Shown: piece after piece, positions 11,501 to 23,500 of the stretch
How the letters are laid out: each line of letters starts with the position of its first letter
Position numbering within the stretch: position 1 is the stretch's first letter
Origin: Cliona cf. orientalis
Lineage: Eukaryota; Porifera; Demospongiae; Clionaida; Clionaidae
DNA: 64,000 nt
Assembly: GCA_963930775.1 (NCBI GenBank)
Contig: OZ005689.1
Span: 31,649,235-31,713,234, forward strand
Direction: 5' to 3'
Position numbers and translations under genes: made by a program
Notes under the pieces: model-generated
What the model saw: only the letters and a program-made list of their open reading frames with translations
Databases searched by the model: none
What the model was told of the DNA's origin: nothing

Positions 11501-12718
11501 TCGAGAATACCTCATGGTTTCGGAAAAAGTCTCCATCACAAAAGTCCCTCAGAATACCACCAGTGCTAGTATGAGTTGTGGCAATCTCTTGTCTTACAGC
11601 AGGATTGCTCAGCAAAGTCTGAAATTGATGCTACAATGAAATTTATACATCTCACATATATTATAGCTAGTGTACACCGTGCGAATTGCGAGTTTTTGTA
11701 CATTTCGCAATTAATAGATTCGCAAACGTAAACGTACACGTATACTACAGTATGGTACGGGGTCGTCTATCACAATTATTGGATTCGCAATTTGGCCTGA
11801 CTTGACTACAACGCAATTATTAAACTACGCAATTAAAACCTGTCCTACATGTATGCATGTACATCACACTTAAACTGATGTACCTACATGTACCTGTAGC
11901 CCAGCAAACAGGTCCACTTCGTACCCATAGTGTTTTGTCTCCACTAGCTTTCTCTGTCCATTCAGTACAGCCCATTTCCATTCCGTTCCCAAGACAATAG
12001 GTGTTGGTTCCTACAGCACATCCAATAAGGGACTATTTAAATTACATGTAAACTGACCTACATGTACATGTAATCCACAATATTGATCTTACCACATAGT
12101 TGAAGTGATCACAGTAGTACTTCTCTCTACTGTATCTAGATTTCAGCCCAGCAAATAAGTCTCCAGGAATACACTCTTGTAAGATATCTTTCCTATGTTG
12201 TGCATCAACACTTGGTGGCAAACTAGCTTCAACCCGATTCGAAATCTGTGAGCAAATCTTCTCAACAAACCATTGTGTGGAATCACAAAAATTGTCCACA
12301 CCGGCATGAGTAAGAGAATGTTCTTCAGTCATACGTAGCAGGAAACGAGCACTTTCCCAATGCTGGTCAACCTCTTCTTCGTTGTCTGCTGAGTGTTGAT
12401 CATCAAACCAATCATCCACTGGGTCACTACCACTCGCACTGGAAGAGGGGGGCTCACTGGAGGCTACAGCACACACACACGCACACACAAACATTCCAAA
12501 GTAAAACAATACAGTCTCACTTTTCTAAACTTACTTGGATGAGAACGATGTAAGTGTTTCTTTAAAGAGCACCACTTTCTGTAGGTTCGGCCACACAAAC
12601 TGCAACTCACTTGGAAGTTGGCATCATTCTCGTGGATTTCACGTAAATGTTTCAGAAGGGCTCTCTCATCACGACACCCGTAGTCACATAAGTGACAAAA
12701 CGTAGTGGTAGTTGACAT
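8597..12718 (-). CDS. 11-exon transposase with N-terminal C2H2 zinc fingers (820 aa predicted)
   Basis: Exons (minus): 12718-12535, 12463-12093, 12010-11894, 11618-11411, 11346-11198, 11117-10941, 10863-10491, 9984-9726, 9651-9452, 9382-9292, 8930-8597. They sum to 2463 nt with consistent phases and no internal stop. The N-terminus has two C2H2-type fingers (FCHLCDYGC...HLREIH; CSLCGRTY...HLHRSH), then an acidic linker. The core contains MYYDEIEVANPLGAKAGKHK, LGNIRPIFRS, a GGFK...CRQC segment, LPFDVMHTVFEGVA and FGPLRQHWCMRFESKN. I know these motifs from unclassified animal transposases related to CACTA/EnSpm-type elements; no catalytic triad is assigned here. It shares a 189-bp divergent upstream region with the SAM-domain gene. 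Intactness suggests a young element. Confidence 0.8.
9001..9088. repeat. (CA)n-rich microsatellite in transposase intron
   Basis: Interrupted CA/TACA repeats between exons 10 and 11 of the transposase gene. Confidence 0.8.
11672..11850. mobile_element. short MITE, TACCGTAGG family, copy 1
   Basis: Contains the shared internal sequence with GTACGGGGTCGTC and AATTTGGCCTGACTTGACTA seen in the copies at 21940-22986 and 57829-57993. Its terminal TACCGTAGG/CCTACGGTA motifs are degraded. It lies in an intron of the transposase gene, so it inserted after or travelled with the big element. Confidence 0.7.
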
Positions 12719-12907
12719 AGTGGATCATGGACATGCCTACCTAACCCTAACCACTTGTTCTAAATAACGCACACTTTTGAGTGCAATGTTACTTTTCGCG
12801 TAAATAGATGTGTAAAGTTGCTCCATAATGCATAGCAGGTGTCATTTTTTCGAATTGAACGCGGGAGTTAACTTTTTGAGAAGAAGGTGCTGCTAAACTG
12901 TCTTATA
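12719..12907. promoter_or_regulatory. shared divergent upstream region of the two genes in the CACAG element
   Basis: 189 bp separate the two opposite ATG codons (12718 minus, 12908 plus). No clear TATA box is seen. A bidirectional promoter is the simplest inference. Confidence 0.5.
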
Positions 12908-15113
12908 ATGGAAAGACTAACTGTCAGTCAGGTCACATCTTTGTTGAGAGAGCAAGGTTTGCCTGAAGTGCTGTTGGATACTTTATCTGGTAAGTTTTCT
13001 ACCTGGAAGTATGCAAGTAGTGGACTATTTATAATACTGCCAGGCTAGTAAATTGTCATGTTTATTATTATAATCATAATACAATGTCATATTGATAAAA
13101 AGAGATGTATTTTGCATACATTGTAGCAAACTTTATTGATGGAGCAGCACTAACTGTACTCCCAAATGATTTCACGGAATTTTCACACCTCGTCCCCCAG
13201 AGTGGGTTGAGAATAAAGCTTAAAGCTGCTATTGAAACACTTATGACGAGGAGCTTAGAGCAGTTCTCTGAGGTTAGACAATATTTGATAGTGTTGTGTT
13301 GGTTTTGTACACCATATTAAATAAATAATACAAGTCAAAAATTATATTACCAGTATTATCACTCTTAGGATTCCTCACTTAATGGACTAGATGACACCTC
13401 ACTGGGAGAAACAGCTCGAATTATCTCCTCTAGCATGGCAACAACGGATCCAGTGGGCAAGGAAGAATGGCTAGATAATCTCTCTGATCTCAGTGTGTCC
13501 TCCCCACCTCAAGACTTGGTAAAGACCTCTACTCCAGTACCACCGTTAAAACGAAAACAGGATTTCCCTGACCCAGTTCCCAAACGAAAACGAGCTCTGA
13601 GCCCTGACAAAGAGAATCATGATCCTGACAAAACACCAACTAGACCAGATACTAGTGTATGCCGTCTTCCTGAACCGTGCCCACTACCAAACACCTTTTC
13701 ACGAAAGACAATGGATGCAATTGAGCGGGGAGAGCTGCTTGGAACTGCCAAGACCAGAATGTTAAGAGAAGCTGCTACATTTTATTTTGGTGTTTGCTCT
13801 GGCCGCTACTCTTCGGACTACATCACCATCGCCAAGACGCTGTGCAAGGAGTATCCCCAGCTAAAGGACAAAATGCCAACAAATGAAGAATACTGGGTAA
13901 GCTATCGTTGTAGTGTGGAATAAATCATAATGTGTGTATCTTATTCTTTTCCAGAAAACTGTGAAGGACTATATGAGTCAAAAGTTTCGAAATTTGCGCC
14001 GGAAATCTGAACCAGTACCTGCTGATGGCGAGGTGAAAGCCAAGATCATTACAGCACAGCATGCTACACCAGTGGTCGCTCGTCACCAATCATCACAGGA
14101 AGAAGGGGACGCTGTTGCCTACGAGCGGAATATCCAGTCACTGAAGGATGAACTGTCCAAAGGCAGCCCTAACAACAACAGGGTACACCAACTACTCAAG
14201 CTCACCCACGTCACAAGACGCAGACAGATAGAAGATAGTGACCTTCATGCAGTGCTACTGAAAGAAGAATATCCTTTCTTGGGCTTCAAAAAATGGGTAA
14301 GTATCTCTCTTTCCTTTCCTTCCTACCTCCCTTATTATCAGTTCTATGTGTGTTGGGATGGGGCCTCTAAGACCCTTCTCTTTGAGTAGGTGGGGCTGGC
14401 GTGCAAGTTTAGTGTGTGTGCATGACAGATTACTAAGCATACTTGTGTGTCTGCATGCACGGATGTTTGTATACACAACTCATGTATTATTCTATTTATA
14501 TTGTGTAGGTCAAAACAGAGTTTAATCTCTTGTGTGGAGAAGCTGCTGTGGAGACCATCACCAAAAACCTGCTCAAGTTTGCTCCTAAACTGCTTGAGTA
14601 CGGTGGATACCAGGTTCCTGAATCAATTGAAGAAAATGATATGATGAAGGTGATGGAGACCATTGACAAGTCTTTGAGAGGGTCTGGTCAGGGTGCTAAA
14701 GCACCTGGAGTTTATTCACTCTATGAAGTGAGTCAACCACTGTTGATTATGTTTTAGTTTAACCTCATCCCCTTTCACTTGAACAGGCTGGCACAGACGT
14801 TCATAGTGTACTCAAAGAGAAGGCATATACTGAGCCTCGCCTACTCATCTTTTTAAACAAGGCAAACCCCTCCCTAACCCAAGGATTTATTGCAGCGGAG
14901 AAAGAGCTGCTCTTTGAAGTTAGTGACTTCACTGTCACAGAAGGAATCATCTCACTAATAGCCACCTACTGGGCCTACCATATCCAGTATCCTAAACCAC
15001 TCCCTTCCCTCAATTTTATGTTATTCGTACAGGAAGTACTTTTGGAAAGGAAGGACGAAACTGGAGCACGAAAAGGTGCAAAGTATTCTAAACTTTTAAA
15101 TTATGTACTGTAG
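12908..15113 (+). CDS. SAM-domain transposon partner protein (SAMD3-like, 547 aa predicted, 6 exons)
   Basis: Exons: 12908-12989, 13127-13272, 13369-13896, 13955-14296, 14509-14727, 14787-15113. They total 1644 nt with matching phases and a TAG stop at 15111-15113. Residues 1-75 look like a SAM domain: SLLREQGLPEVLLDTL, then NFIDGAALTVL and an amphipathic last helix. A basic, Pro-rich linker with KRKRALSPDKEN (probable nuclear signal) follows. Next come GELLGTAKTRMLREAATF, YPQLKDK and a KFRNLRRK segment, all familiar from SAMD3-like proteins encoded by animal transposons. It is divergent from the transposase inside the same element, so a role as DNA-binding or regulatory accessory is likely but unproven. 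Confidence 0.75.
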
Positions 15114-15289
15114 TGACTCTGTTTACTGGTCTTAGCTGATTATTAAAGTGGTATTTATTTCAGAGGTCTTTTAAGCATCTTTTAAGTTTATTCATTTATT
15201 GCTTTTTGGTAATTATTGTTATTATTATGTACATACATGTATATTGAATGTCTGAGAATTTTGCTCTACTTTCAAAAAGTATGGACTAA

Positions 15290-15489
15290 TCAGCACACTT
15301 CTTGCATGACATTGTGCTAAGTTAGCACACATTTGGAAAAGCACATGTGCTTGTTTAGCACACTTCTAAAATAGCACACATGCTCATTTAGCACACCTTT
15401 CAATTTAGCACATGTGCAACGTGCTGAAACTGGAGACATTGGTTTAGCACATTTTTGTGTGTTGATATAGCACACTTGTTTTCTCTGTG
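15290..15489. repeat. right subterminal repeat cluster of the CACAG element
   Basis: About ten TTAGCACA / TGTGCTAA-type motifs in 200 bp, mirroring the left cluster. Confidence 0.65.
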
Positions 15490-15613
15490 TATGATAGGAG
15501 GTATAGTGTGTGCAACTGAAGAAATCCATTATTATTATTAGTTTAATGTGATTCACTTGTATTATGTATAAATATATAATAATATTAACCTCATTCGTTT
15601 ACAAATACCTTAG

Positions 15614-15778
15614 GCTGATCATTGTAGTCAGTCTAATATGCTGGAGGATATTCAAACTTGTAAAACAAAATGTGATCTAAAGGCAGGTAATCCCTCAGAC
15701 ATAATGGCCACAGCTTTCATGAGTATCAGTAAGAAGTGCATCCATCACAATTACAAGAAGAGGTGTAACATGTCAGAG
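15614..15778 (+). CDS. kinase gene 1, C-lobe exon displaced 8 kb by the transposon
   Basis: A 165-bp exon with 3' splice site TTAG and donor GTAAAT. Its product (ADHCSQSNMLEDI... DLKAGNPSDIMATAF... KKRCNMSE) aligns along its length with exon 15 of kinase 2 (20805-20635), which reads VDYCTEAKLF... DLKAGIPSDIMAETF... KKRCTMST. It is therefore the continuation of the plus-strand kinase at 4889-7397. The exon equivalent to kinase 2 exon 14 and a final exon were not found, so the gene may be incomplete. Confidence 0.75.
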
Positions 15779-16430
15779 GTAAATATATAGCATAATAATA
15801 TTATTATGGCTAACACTATATAATGACCAAATAATATTATCATTATAATATTATATATAAATAATTATATGTTCAGATCATTTGTATGTGGAGCTGTGTA
15901 TCTGATTCCACCATGGATATATAGATCAAGCAACTAGATAGTATATACTATTATAGAGAACTATATTCATCGTACACTGTCAGTGACTGATCCATTGCCT
16001 TATTATCGGGATGAAACTAGTGTGTGCATGCATGTAGCTAATGAAATTCAATCAGAATCTGATTATTATTAAGTTTACCAGTATGTTACTATGATATATA
16101 TAATATAATATAATACTGATATAGTATACAAAACTAATTGTTGTGATAATAATATTATTATTGTAGCAGTAATAGTGCTAAAGATGCACATTGTTTATGA
16201 GAAACTTATAGATTTGAATCCAGTTTGTGTGTGTAACATCCCGGTGTAAGTCTACATTAAATCTTGCTTTGGTTATTCCATTGCAAACAGTGTAAAAATG
16301 CTCATCAAAAAATGGTGGTGGTTGTTTCCTCACATATATGAAATAATAATTGTAAATGTGATTGGTGTACGATAATCTTCAGCCTCTATAATATTATAAA
16401 TTAAATTGCAGTGCTATAATAATAATATTA
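15779..16430. other. no gene recognised
   Basis: AT-rich with many aataatattatt and tatataat palindromes. The final exon of kinase 1 should lie near here but I could not identify it. Confidence 0.4.
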
Positions 16431-16609
16431 TATTTCTCTTACCAAATTCTTCTGGCATGTCAAACATATCCTCAGGGATACCTGAAGGACACTCAATGCT
16501 TCTATTATACCTTATTCTATGCGAGTTCCAATATGCGACAAAGTCCAATAGCTCTTGCTCGAGCATAGTGACTTATACAACAGGCAAACATTTCCTGCCA
16601 TGTTCATTG

Positions 16610-17556
16610 CAGTATTATACACTAAGCCCTCACTTTTGCCTGATTGTGGAATGTGATTCAGTAGTAACCACTAATTACGTTATCTTGCATTTGCGGTGCT
16701 TCGCGCGCGCGCCGCGCCATATATTGGAGTGTATCGGCAACGCCCACACTTACTCTTCGTGACGTCACAAGGTCCTGAGGCCGGCCAGAAGCAAGAGAAA
16801 AATGGTCCTGGTCGACATTTTGCAAGTTCATATTCAACACGAGCAAGGGATTTAGCCAAGGATATTGCACTGGGCAACTCTCGAGGTCAAACTGTCCATG
16901 TGATCTTCATATGACTTGGCTCTGACCTTTTGCATCAAGTTGTCCAGTAAGCTGAAATCGAGCTAGCCACGAGTGTGGCGATTTATTGGTGAGCGATCGG
17001 CTCCATATCTCAACAATGAAGAGAGTTGAAGAAACGAAACTTCTTCCATCCTTTAGTAGTTGTAAAACTAATCTCTATGTGAGTCAGCTAGTCTACAGAG
17101 CTGTTTATACTATGACAGTACGTTATTGAATATAAATTATTTTCATTTTTCATGACCTTCTAATTCAACAAACACAGTAAATATTACTTAGTCAAGCAAA
17201 TATACTATACTGCTAGTGGTACTCTCCTTCCAGCTGAAGTATGAAAGCCTCAGCAGTCTTCGCATCAGGTTGTCCAGAATGTTGAAAATGAGTTGGCCAA
17301 ACATTTACGGCCGACATTCGGCCTTGTATAGCGAGGTAGCTACGCTTTGCAAATTGGATACGAACTGGACGTGCCCATATGTTGTTTAGCTAGTCTTCTT
17401 ACAGTCTGCTGTGTTTCACAACCCAGGAATATACCAGTAGCCAGAAACTAAACTTTTTTGTCATGCATGTTGACCACGATCGCGGTCTCCATATGTTCAA
17501 TACAGCAACCGCAAACCGGAAGTGATCAGGCAAAAGCGAGGGCTTAGCGTATACTG
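16610..17556. mobile_element. 947-bp TIR element, CAGTATACGCTAAGCCC family, copy 1
   Basis: Ends are CAGTATTATACACTAAGCCC and, reversed, CAGTATACGCTAAGCCCTCG. TTG flanks both sides. A nearly identical copy lies at 50075-51017 and a fragment at 47602-47730. No transposase frame inside; it contains a GC-rich CTTCGCGCGCGCGCCGCGCC stretch. It sits within the integrase-like gene. Confidence 0.8.
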
Positions 17557-18949
17557 TTGTAAAAAAATTAATAATAACATCTAATAGATGTGCATGCGGT
17601 TTCTTTATTTACCGGTGAATAGTATCTTGTGGATCAAAATATCCATCTTGCTGTAAGTTCTATGATCAACAACATTATAAGTTAAACAAGTAGCTATTAT
17701 AATAATATAGCATATGTATAATAATATAATATTATGTACCTGCATGCATGCATGTACATAATATTATACGTATATATACCATGCAGTATACAATGTACTA
17801 TCTATAATATAGGCATGCGTATATATACACTATTACAATACCTTCAATGATGATATCCACCATCCAATCTTCATCATTCTCAGCTTTGACCACCAGGATT
17901 CAATTCTCTAAAATTTAATAATAATATTATACTAATAGCTATCATGCATGCATGTTTATAATAATATTATACTGAATTGGTTGGGGATGAACCATATCGT
18001 ACACTACCAGCTCCAGCTAGATTGTCCGAGTGATTCATTCTTAAGGCAACCTGAGCTTCTGCAATTAAACTGTTTTCAATACCACGATCAAATCTCATGA
18101 CACACGGACACCCTATATATTATATAATTATATTAACAGTTTATGCATGTATGCATGCGTTCAGACTGATGTCAGAGGTATATAATAATTATAATAATGA
18201 TACACAATGTCATTATTTATTATGAAAGCGCACAAGCCAATACTCACCATTTAAGGTATGTATACTATCCAAAAAGTATCCAAGTGTCACCGCTGGAGCT
18301 CTGTTAGTGGTCGCTAATGTCAGCCAGATGATCTTCCTTGAGAAACTTTTATCATGAATATTGTATGAATAATATTACATTCTGTATCATAGCTTATTAT
18401 TATAATGCTCACCCATCAATGCAGCCATGAATAAAAAAAACCAAATGTTGACAACTTGTCGTACTGGTCGACATGCCAAGCATAATTGGGTCCCTATAGA
18501 TTATAATATTATTATTACACATTGATACAAAAACCATTGCATGCATGGTCTAGCTTAAAATTTGTACAACAAAAATTAATTAAAGCTTACCTTACTGGTA
18601 TAGACTCTACGTATAATTCTATGACGAGCTCTTTCACGTACACCAACAGGATCTATTTGTCTCAGTACCAGCATAACTGTGCTCCTATACCATGGCAGAA
18701 TTAATAATATTATTCATAGTCATGCATGCATATATCACGTCAATAATTTATAGGTACACAATCATAACTATAGCATTATGCCGCCGATGATTCACAAAAT
18801 TGATATTATAAAACCTTTTCACTTGTAATCCATATTTATCCTTCAGAATTCTCCACATTATTCTATATCCAACATGTTCATTTGATGTGTTGAGCTCATG
18901 CTGTAATGATTAACAAACTATGATCCGTGACTGAATGTATGGTGCATGA

Positions 18950-19850
18950 CAGAGAACCATGCATAATTATAATAAATATGGTTTGCGTGCATTCAAAATT
19001 AATACTATAATATATTATAATAATGTCATTATTCTGCTTCATCATATTCTTTACAATGTCATGCCTGACATGTTATTATATTATTGTATTAGCTATACAC
19101 CAAATTATTTAATAATAGCAACTTACAGTTACTGTTATATGCAGTCTTACTCCATGCAAAATAGCTATTGGCTCGCGATTGCGATCGAGTGACGGCTTCC
19201 TGGGCTCGAGCCCAGGGGTTCGTGCTTGATCCTTACTAAGGTAAGCAATGCGCTGCCATGCAGTCACATGATTCGGGGCGAGCCTGAGCGAGCCCCGAAT
19301 ACACGAGGTACAGGAAGCGGTTTTATATGTATATATATATATATATATGTTTGTGGGGTGATCATTTCAGTGAGGAGAGAGTTAAATTTTTAACGCGTAA
19401 GGTAATGGTCGTCATGCGCATGCGCATACGCCTGCACTGCACCATCGATCTGAGAGACAACTCGAGTGTAGGCATGGCATAAAACTGGAAAGGTGAGTGC
19501 TGTACCACTCTGGCAAGGCTCAGGTCCACGATTAGCATCACTGGTAGACTCCACTTTCCTGAGCATGAAGATGACTGCATGGAGGCTTATTCCCTCAGGG
19601 CCTGGCTACAGGTACTTGGACTCATGGTCATGGCATGTAGACCATCAACATTATTGGACTAGCTTTTGCCATTATACTAGCAATCTGTGATACTTTCACT
19701 GTTGTGGTAGCTTCTCAGTCCTAGCTATTGGGGTACCAACCCTATGTGCGCACGTATACTTGTGTGACTCTTGTGACTTTGGCGAAGGCTCGCCCCGCAC
19801 AGATGATTTTCATCACCACTAGTATATAGTTTACAATCACATGCATTATA
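18950..19850. other. long intron of the integrase-like gene with palindromes
   Basis: Holds an 18-bp perfect palindrome CCTGGGCTCGAGCCCAGG (19199-19216), an inverted repeat ATTCGGGGC/GCCCCGAAT (about 19270-19300) and a TA dinucleotide run (19326-19349). No exon seen. Confidence 0.5.
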
Positions 19851-20514
19851 TTTCTTAAATTTTAGCTCAGTATTATAGCTACATGCACTGTGAGTATAAT
19901 ATAGATCTAAAGTATACCCATACCATGATGCAGTTGGTAATAATAGAGACTCCTGTGTACGCACGAGAACGTCTACGAAGGCCTAACCGTGCATATTGTC
20001 CTTTTAGCCATCTCAAGCTAAAATGCAGATATCCATATTATAATGTTATCATACAGAAATTATATATACTCAGACAAGCATGCATGCAGCCTTCAATATA
20101 TTATCATTTTATACCTACGACGAATTCCATGGACACTACGAAGTCGTTGCAAAATCACCTTGTATGAAACGCCACGAATGAAATAAATTAGTGAATAGTT
20201 CTGCCATGCATGTACGGTTATTATTAGAAGTCAAGGATTAATGATGCTAATATATACCGTCCAATTCTCTAGGAGAGAGCGCGGCAGAAGTCATCCTGCA
20301 TGTACGACATCGATCCTCGAGCAGCACTTGGTAAGTATCGTCAACAGTATAAGTAAAATTAATATCGATAACAAATTAATTTTAATAATGGGCAACCACA
20401 ATACAATCGGTAAACAATAATTAATAAATGAATTGAGTGCCTGAATGTTTGAAGACTTCATGAGTACAATTATTTTAAGAATGCTTGCATGAAGGTATAT
20501 CCTAGCTATCAGTG

Positions 20515-23500
20515 TCAATCATCTGTGGACTGCCTCAGTACAGCTGACCACATTTCAATAACCTGCGTATAGGAGGTATAATAATTATATCAGAGTTAAT
20601 AGTTCTCTACTATAATACTATTGAATATACTGACCGTTGACATAGTACATCTCTTCTTGTATAAACGCTGAGCACACTTCGTGCCTATTTTTATAAAAGT
20701 TTCAGCCATTATATCTGATGGAATGCCGGCCTTAAGGTCACTCATTGCTTTACAAGATATGTCCACCTTCTCGTCAAATAACTTTGCTTCAGTACAGTAA
20801 TCCACCTGCATGAAAAGCAATCAAAATTTATTTCATTCTTGCATGATACATGATACATGCTGAGTATTCAACAGCACTCACAAAATTCAGTTGCTATAAT
20901 ATTAAAACTGATTGCCCAAGTACACAATTATACTAAAAACTCACCAATTTCTCTTCTTCACGTTGCTCAGAATATACAAGGAGTCCAGTGTAAGTTTCTA
21001 AGCAAACCTTGATCAACCGAATAATCATCCATATACAATAATAATCATAGTTTTTATACTTACTACACCATAGCCATATACATCACTAAGGGGACTACGT
21101 TTGCCGTCATTAAACTCAGGGGGTGTGTACCCACGAGAACTAGCTAATCCAACAGCTCCAGCAGCAGTTACTACTGTGGTACAACCAACATTAGTAGACG
21201 TGGGAGTGACGAAACCAAAATCAGCCACTTTTGCAGTATTGAGGGCATCCAGCAGTATAGTTTGTCTTCATGGTATATAAAATCAACATCAGATTCTATA
21301 CTCTATATATTATACTAATCAATAGTTACGATTTAATATCTTGATGGATAAAAGGAGGATGTGAAGAATGGAGGTAGGCAATACCGCAGGCTGTACCATG
21401 CAATATATGTACTCGCTGGTCCCAGGTGAGGGGATTATCAACCTATATACAATGTCATAACAAAATTACTGGATTATACGACACATAAATTGCATCAACT
21501 GCATAGTGCAATCACTGCCAAAACATTACGATGGGCAACCCCATATCATCAACATTATTATTATTATAATGTATAGTATACCCTGGTACACATTAATAGT
21601 ATTATCTGTATTATATGCAGTACCATGAATCATCAGTGACCTTTACCTTGTAAGTATGAAGGCGATGGTATAGACATTTGTTGTGCATATATGGATACAC
21701 AAGCATTTTGGGGGCTTCGCAGTATCCCATGAGTGTAATAAGATTGGGATGCCTAAATCTGCATAATACCAAAAACACTGTCAGATGGAGCCAATTATAA
21801 TATGCATGCTTATCCAATATCTTCATAACCTGGAGAGGTTGCTTATTTCAGTTGACATTGAAGGTACTCCTGGGGTTGACTCTCTGTCAATCTATTGGAT
21901 AAAGGCACTGTAACAAGCATTAATCTTACATAATTAATATACCGTAGGTCGGGTTTTAAATGCGAATATCTATTAATTGAAAGGTTTTCTATATTTAGCA
22001 ATTAATAGATTCGCGAACATAAACATGCACGTACAGTCAACTCTCTCTTAGCGGACGCTCCGAATAGCGGACTCACACGTTATAGCGGACACTGCTCCAT
22101 GCACGGATTGATTTCCATATTATTACTGTACAAAAAAACTCCCGAATAACGGACTCTCTGGTTTCCGGACAGCGGACACTTCGGATTGAACGCTGTAATA
22201 CAATACAATGATAATCGTTTCCTGAATAACGGACAGTGGGCGGGGCATAGCATGCATGCATGGCATCATGATTCAGGTGGTTGACATTGATGACGCAGTA
22301 CAGTTAGGCTCTCTGATTCAAAGTGCCATGGGTGAATCAAGTTGCTCTGCCGAGGAGTATGTTGCTGGAGAAGATGCTATCCCCGTGTGTGCTGACTTTG
22401 ATTGTGAAGACTGGGATGAGAATTGGTTGAACAGTTTGAACGTCGACAATCCCGATCAGTTCTGATACTGAGGAAGTAGATTATGATCTACTACCGCCAC
22501 CACCCTAATTAACATGTTTTAAGCAAGCTATTGAAGCTCTGGAGGATGTACAAGCATTCTTGGAACACCGAGGCTATGTTGAGCAAGCAACATCTGTAGG
22601 AAAAGTGATGATCAGTTAATCTAGCTGGCATTATAGTGTTCATAATTATACTCAGACTAGCTACAATTGATCAATACTTTTCATAATGATAGTTTTTGAG
22701 GTGCTGAGTCATTGAATTCTCATATTAAACATGTTAACATCATTTGAGTCATTGATATTATTATTTTAAACATTATTAAGCATGAATTTCACAAAACTCC
22801 CCAATAGAGGACACTCTCTAAATACAGGACAAAGGCTGTCGTACCAAAGTGTCCGCTATTCGGAGAGTTGACTGTATACTATAGTACGGTATGGGGTCGT
22901 CCGTCGCAATTATTGAATTCGCAATTTGGCCTGACTTGACTAGAACGCAATTATTAAACTAGGCAATTAAAACCCGTCCTACGGTATCCCAGTTGCAGAC
23001 CTTGTATGCACTATATTGACGACCTTTTACCACAAGCATGCACCATTATATAATAATAGCTATGTAGCTACTGGGGGATAATGAAAACATTCATATTAAT
23101 ATACTCACCTCAAACACCTTGACAGCAACTGCCAATCCTTCATAACAACCTTTGTACACTCTGCCAAATCCTCCCTTTCCAATAAGATGGGAAAAGGATG
23201 AAGTAGCTTCAACGATCTCTTTATTAGAGAATTCACGCACGAGCGCTCCGGCTGCTTTGGCTATAAGGAGGTCTCTATGATAATAATAGGCCCAATAGTA
23301 TTAGAGTTAACACATACAATCACTTGATTTGGGATCTGAACTATGGGGTATGCTTCCACCTTCTGCTCTGGGATCAACATCATGTGGTGCAACACTGGTA
23401 CCTTCTGGTGTAGTATGTGGTGTTGGACCACTATCACCAGAGGAATCATACAACATATCTGTATTTTCATGATAACTATTATGATTGTATGTGAATATCT

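Larger units (their letters stand above)
7934..15489. mobile_element. complete 7556-bp CACAG...CTGTG DNA transposon (EnSpm/CMC-like), TA target site
   Basis: The left end CACAGAAAAAAATGGTGTGC and the reverse complement of the right end CACAGAGAAAACAAGTGTGC agree at 17 of 20 positions. TA flanks both ends (7932-7933, 15490-15491). Inside are two divergently transcribed, multi-exon genes without visible stops. Subterminal regions are dense in TGTGCT/AGCACA motifs. It lies inside an intron of kinase gene 1. The assignment to the EnSpm/CMC side is from the C-A-C-A-G ends and the transposase type, and is tentative. Confidence 0.8.
16440..20294 (-). pseudogene. integrase-like (D,D,E) transposase gene, multi-exon, interrupted
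   Basis: Minus-strand exons, approximate: 20294-20258 (MTSAALSPRELD), 20158-20115 (VILQRLRSVHGIRR), 20017-19966 (LRWLKGQYARLGLRRR), 18902-18817, 18685-18593, 18496-18419, 18346-18255, 18115-17985, 17908-17842, 17652-17620 and 16566-16441. The core triad is visible: WHVDQYDK (Asp), MRFDRGIENSL (Asp), RIESWWSK (Glu). This is the integrase-core family common in cnidarian and sponge genomes as spliced open frames. Two breaks are seen. A T-run of 8 in the exon near 18437 shifts the frame before IHGCIDG. A 947-bp element (16610-17556) separates the DGYFDP exon from the C-terminal LEQELLDF...WNSHRIRYNR exon. Start and exact ends are inferred. Confidence 0.7.
21940..22986. mobile_element. MITE, TACCGTAGG family, copy 2, split by a nested element
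   Basis: Left end TACCGTAGGTCGGGTTTTAA and right end ending CCCGTCCTACGGTA are inverted. The interior matches copies at 11672-11850 and 57829-57993 once the nested element 22034-22874 is ignored. It lies in the intron between kinase 2 exons 9 and 10. Confidence 0.85.

Noticed and set aside
16658-16914. Small frames repeated at 50120-50376
   Set aside because: They recur because the whole 945-bp element is repeated. Both strands are open and there is no family match.
19190-19235. GGGGTTCG resembling a tRNA T-loop after a palindrome
   Set aside because: The B-box consensus fails and no cloverleaf forms; the palindrome is explained as a repeat.
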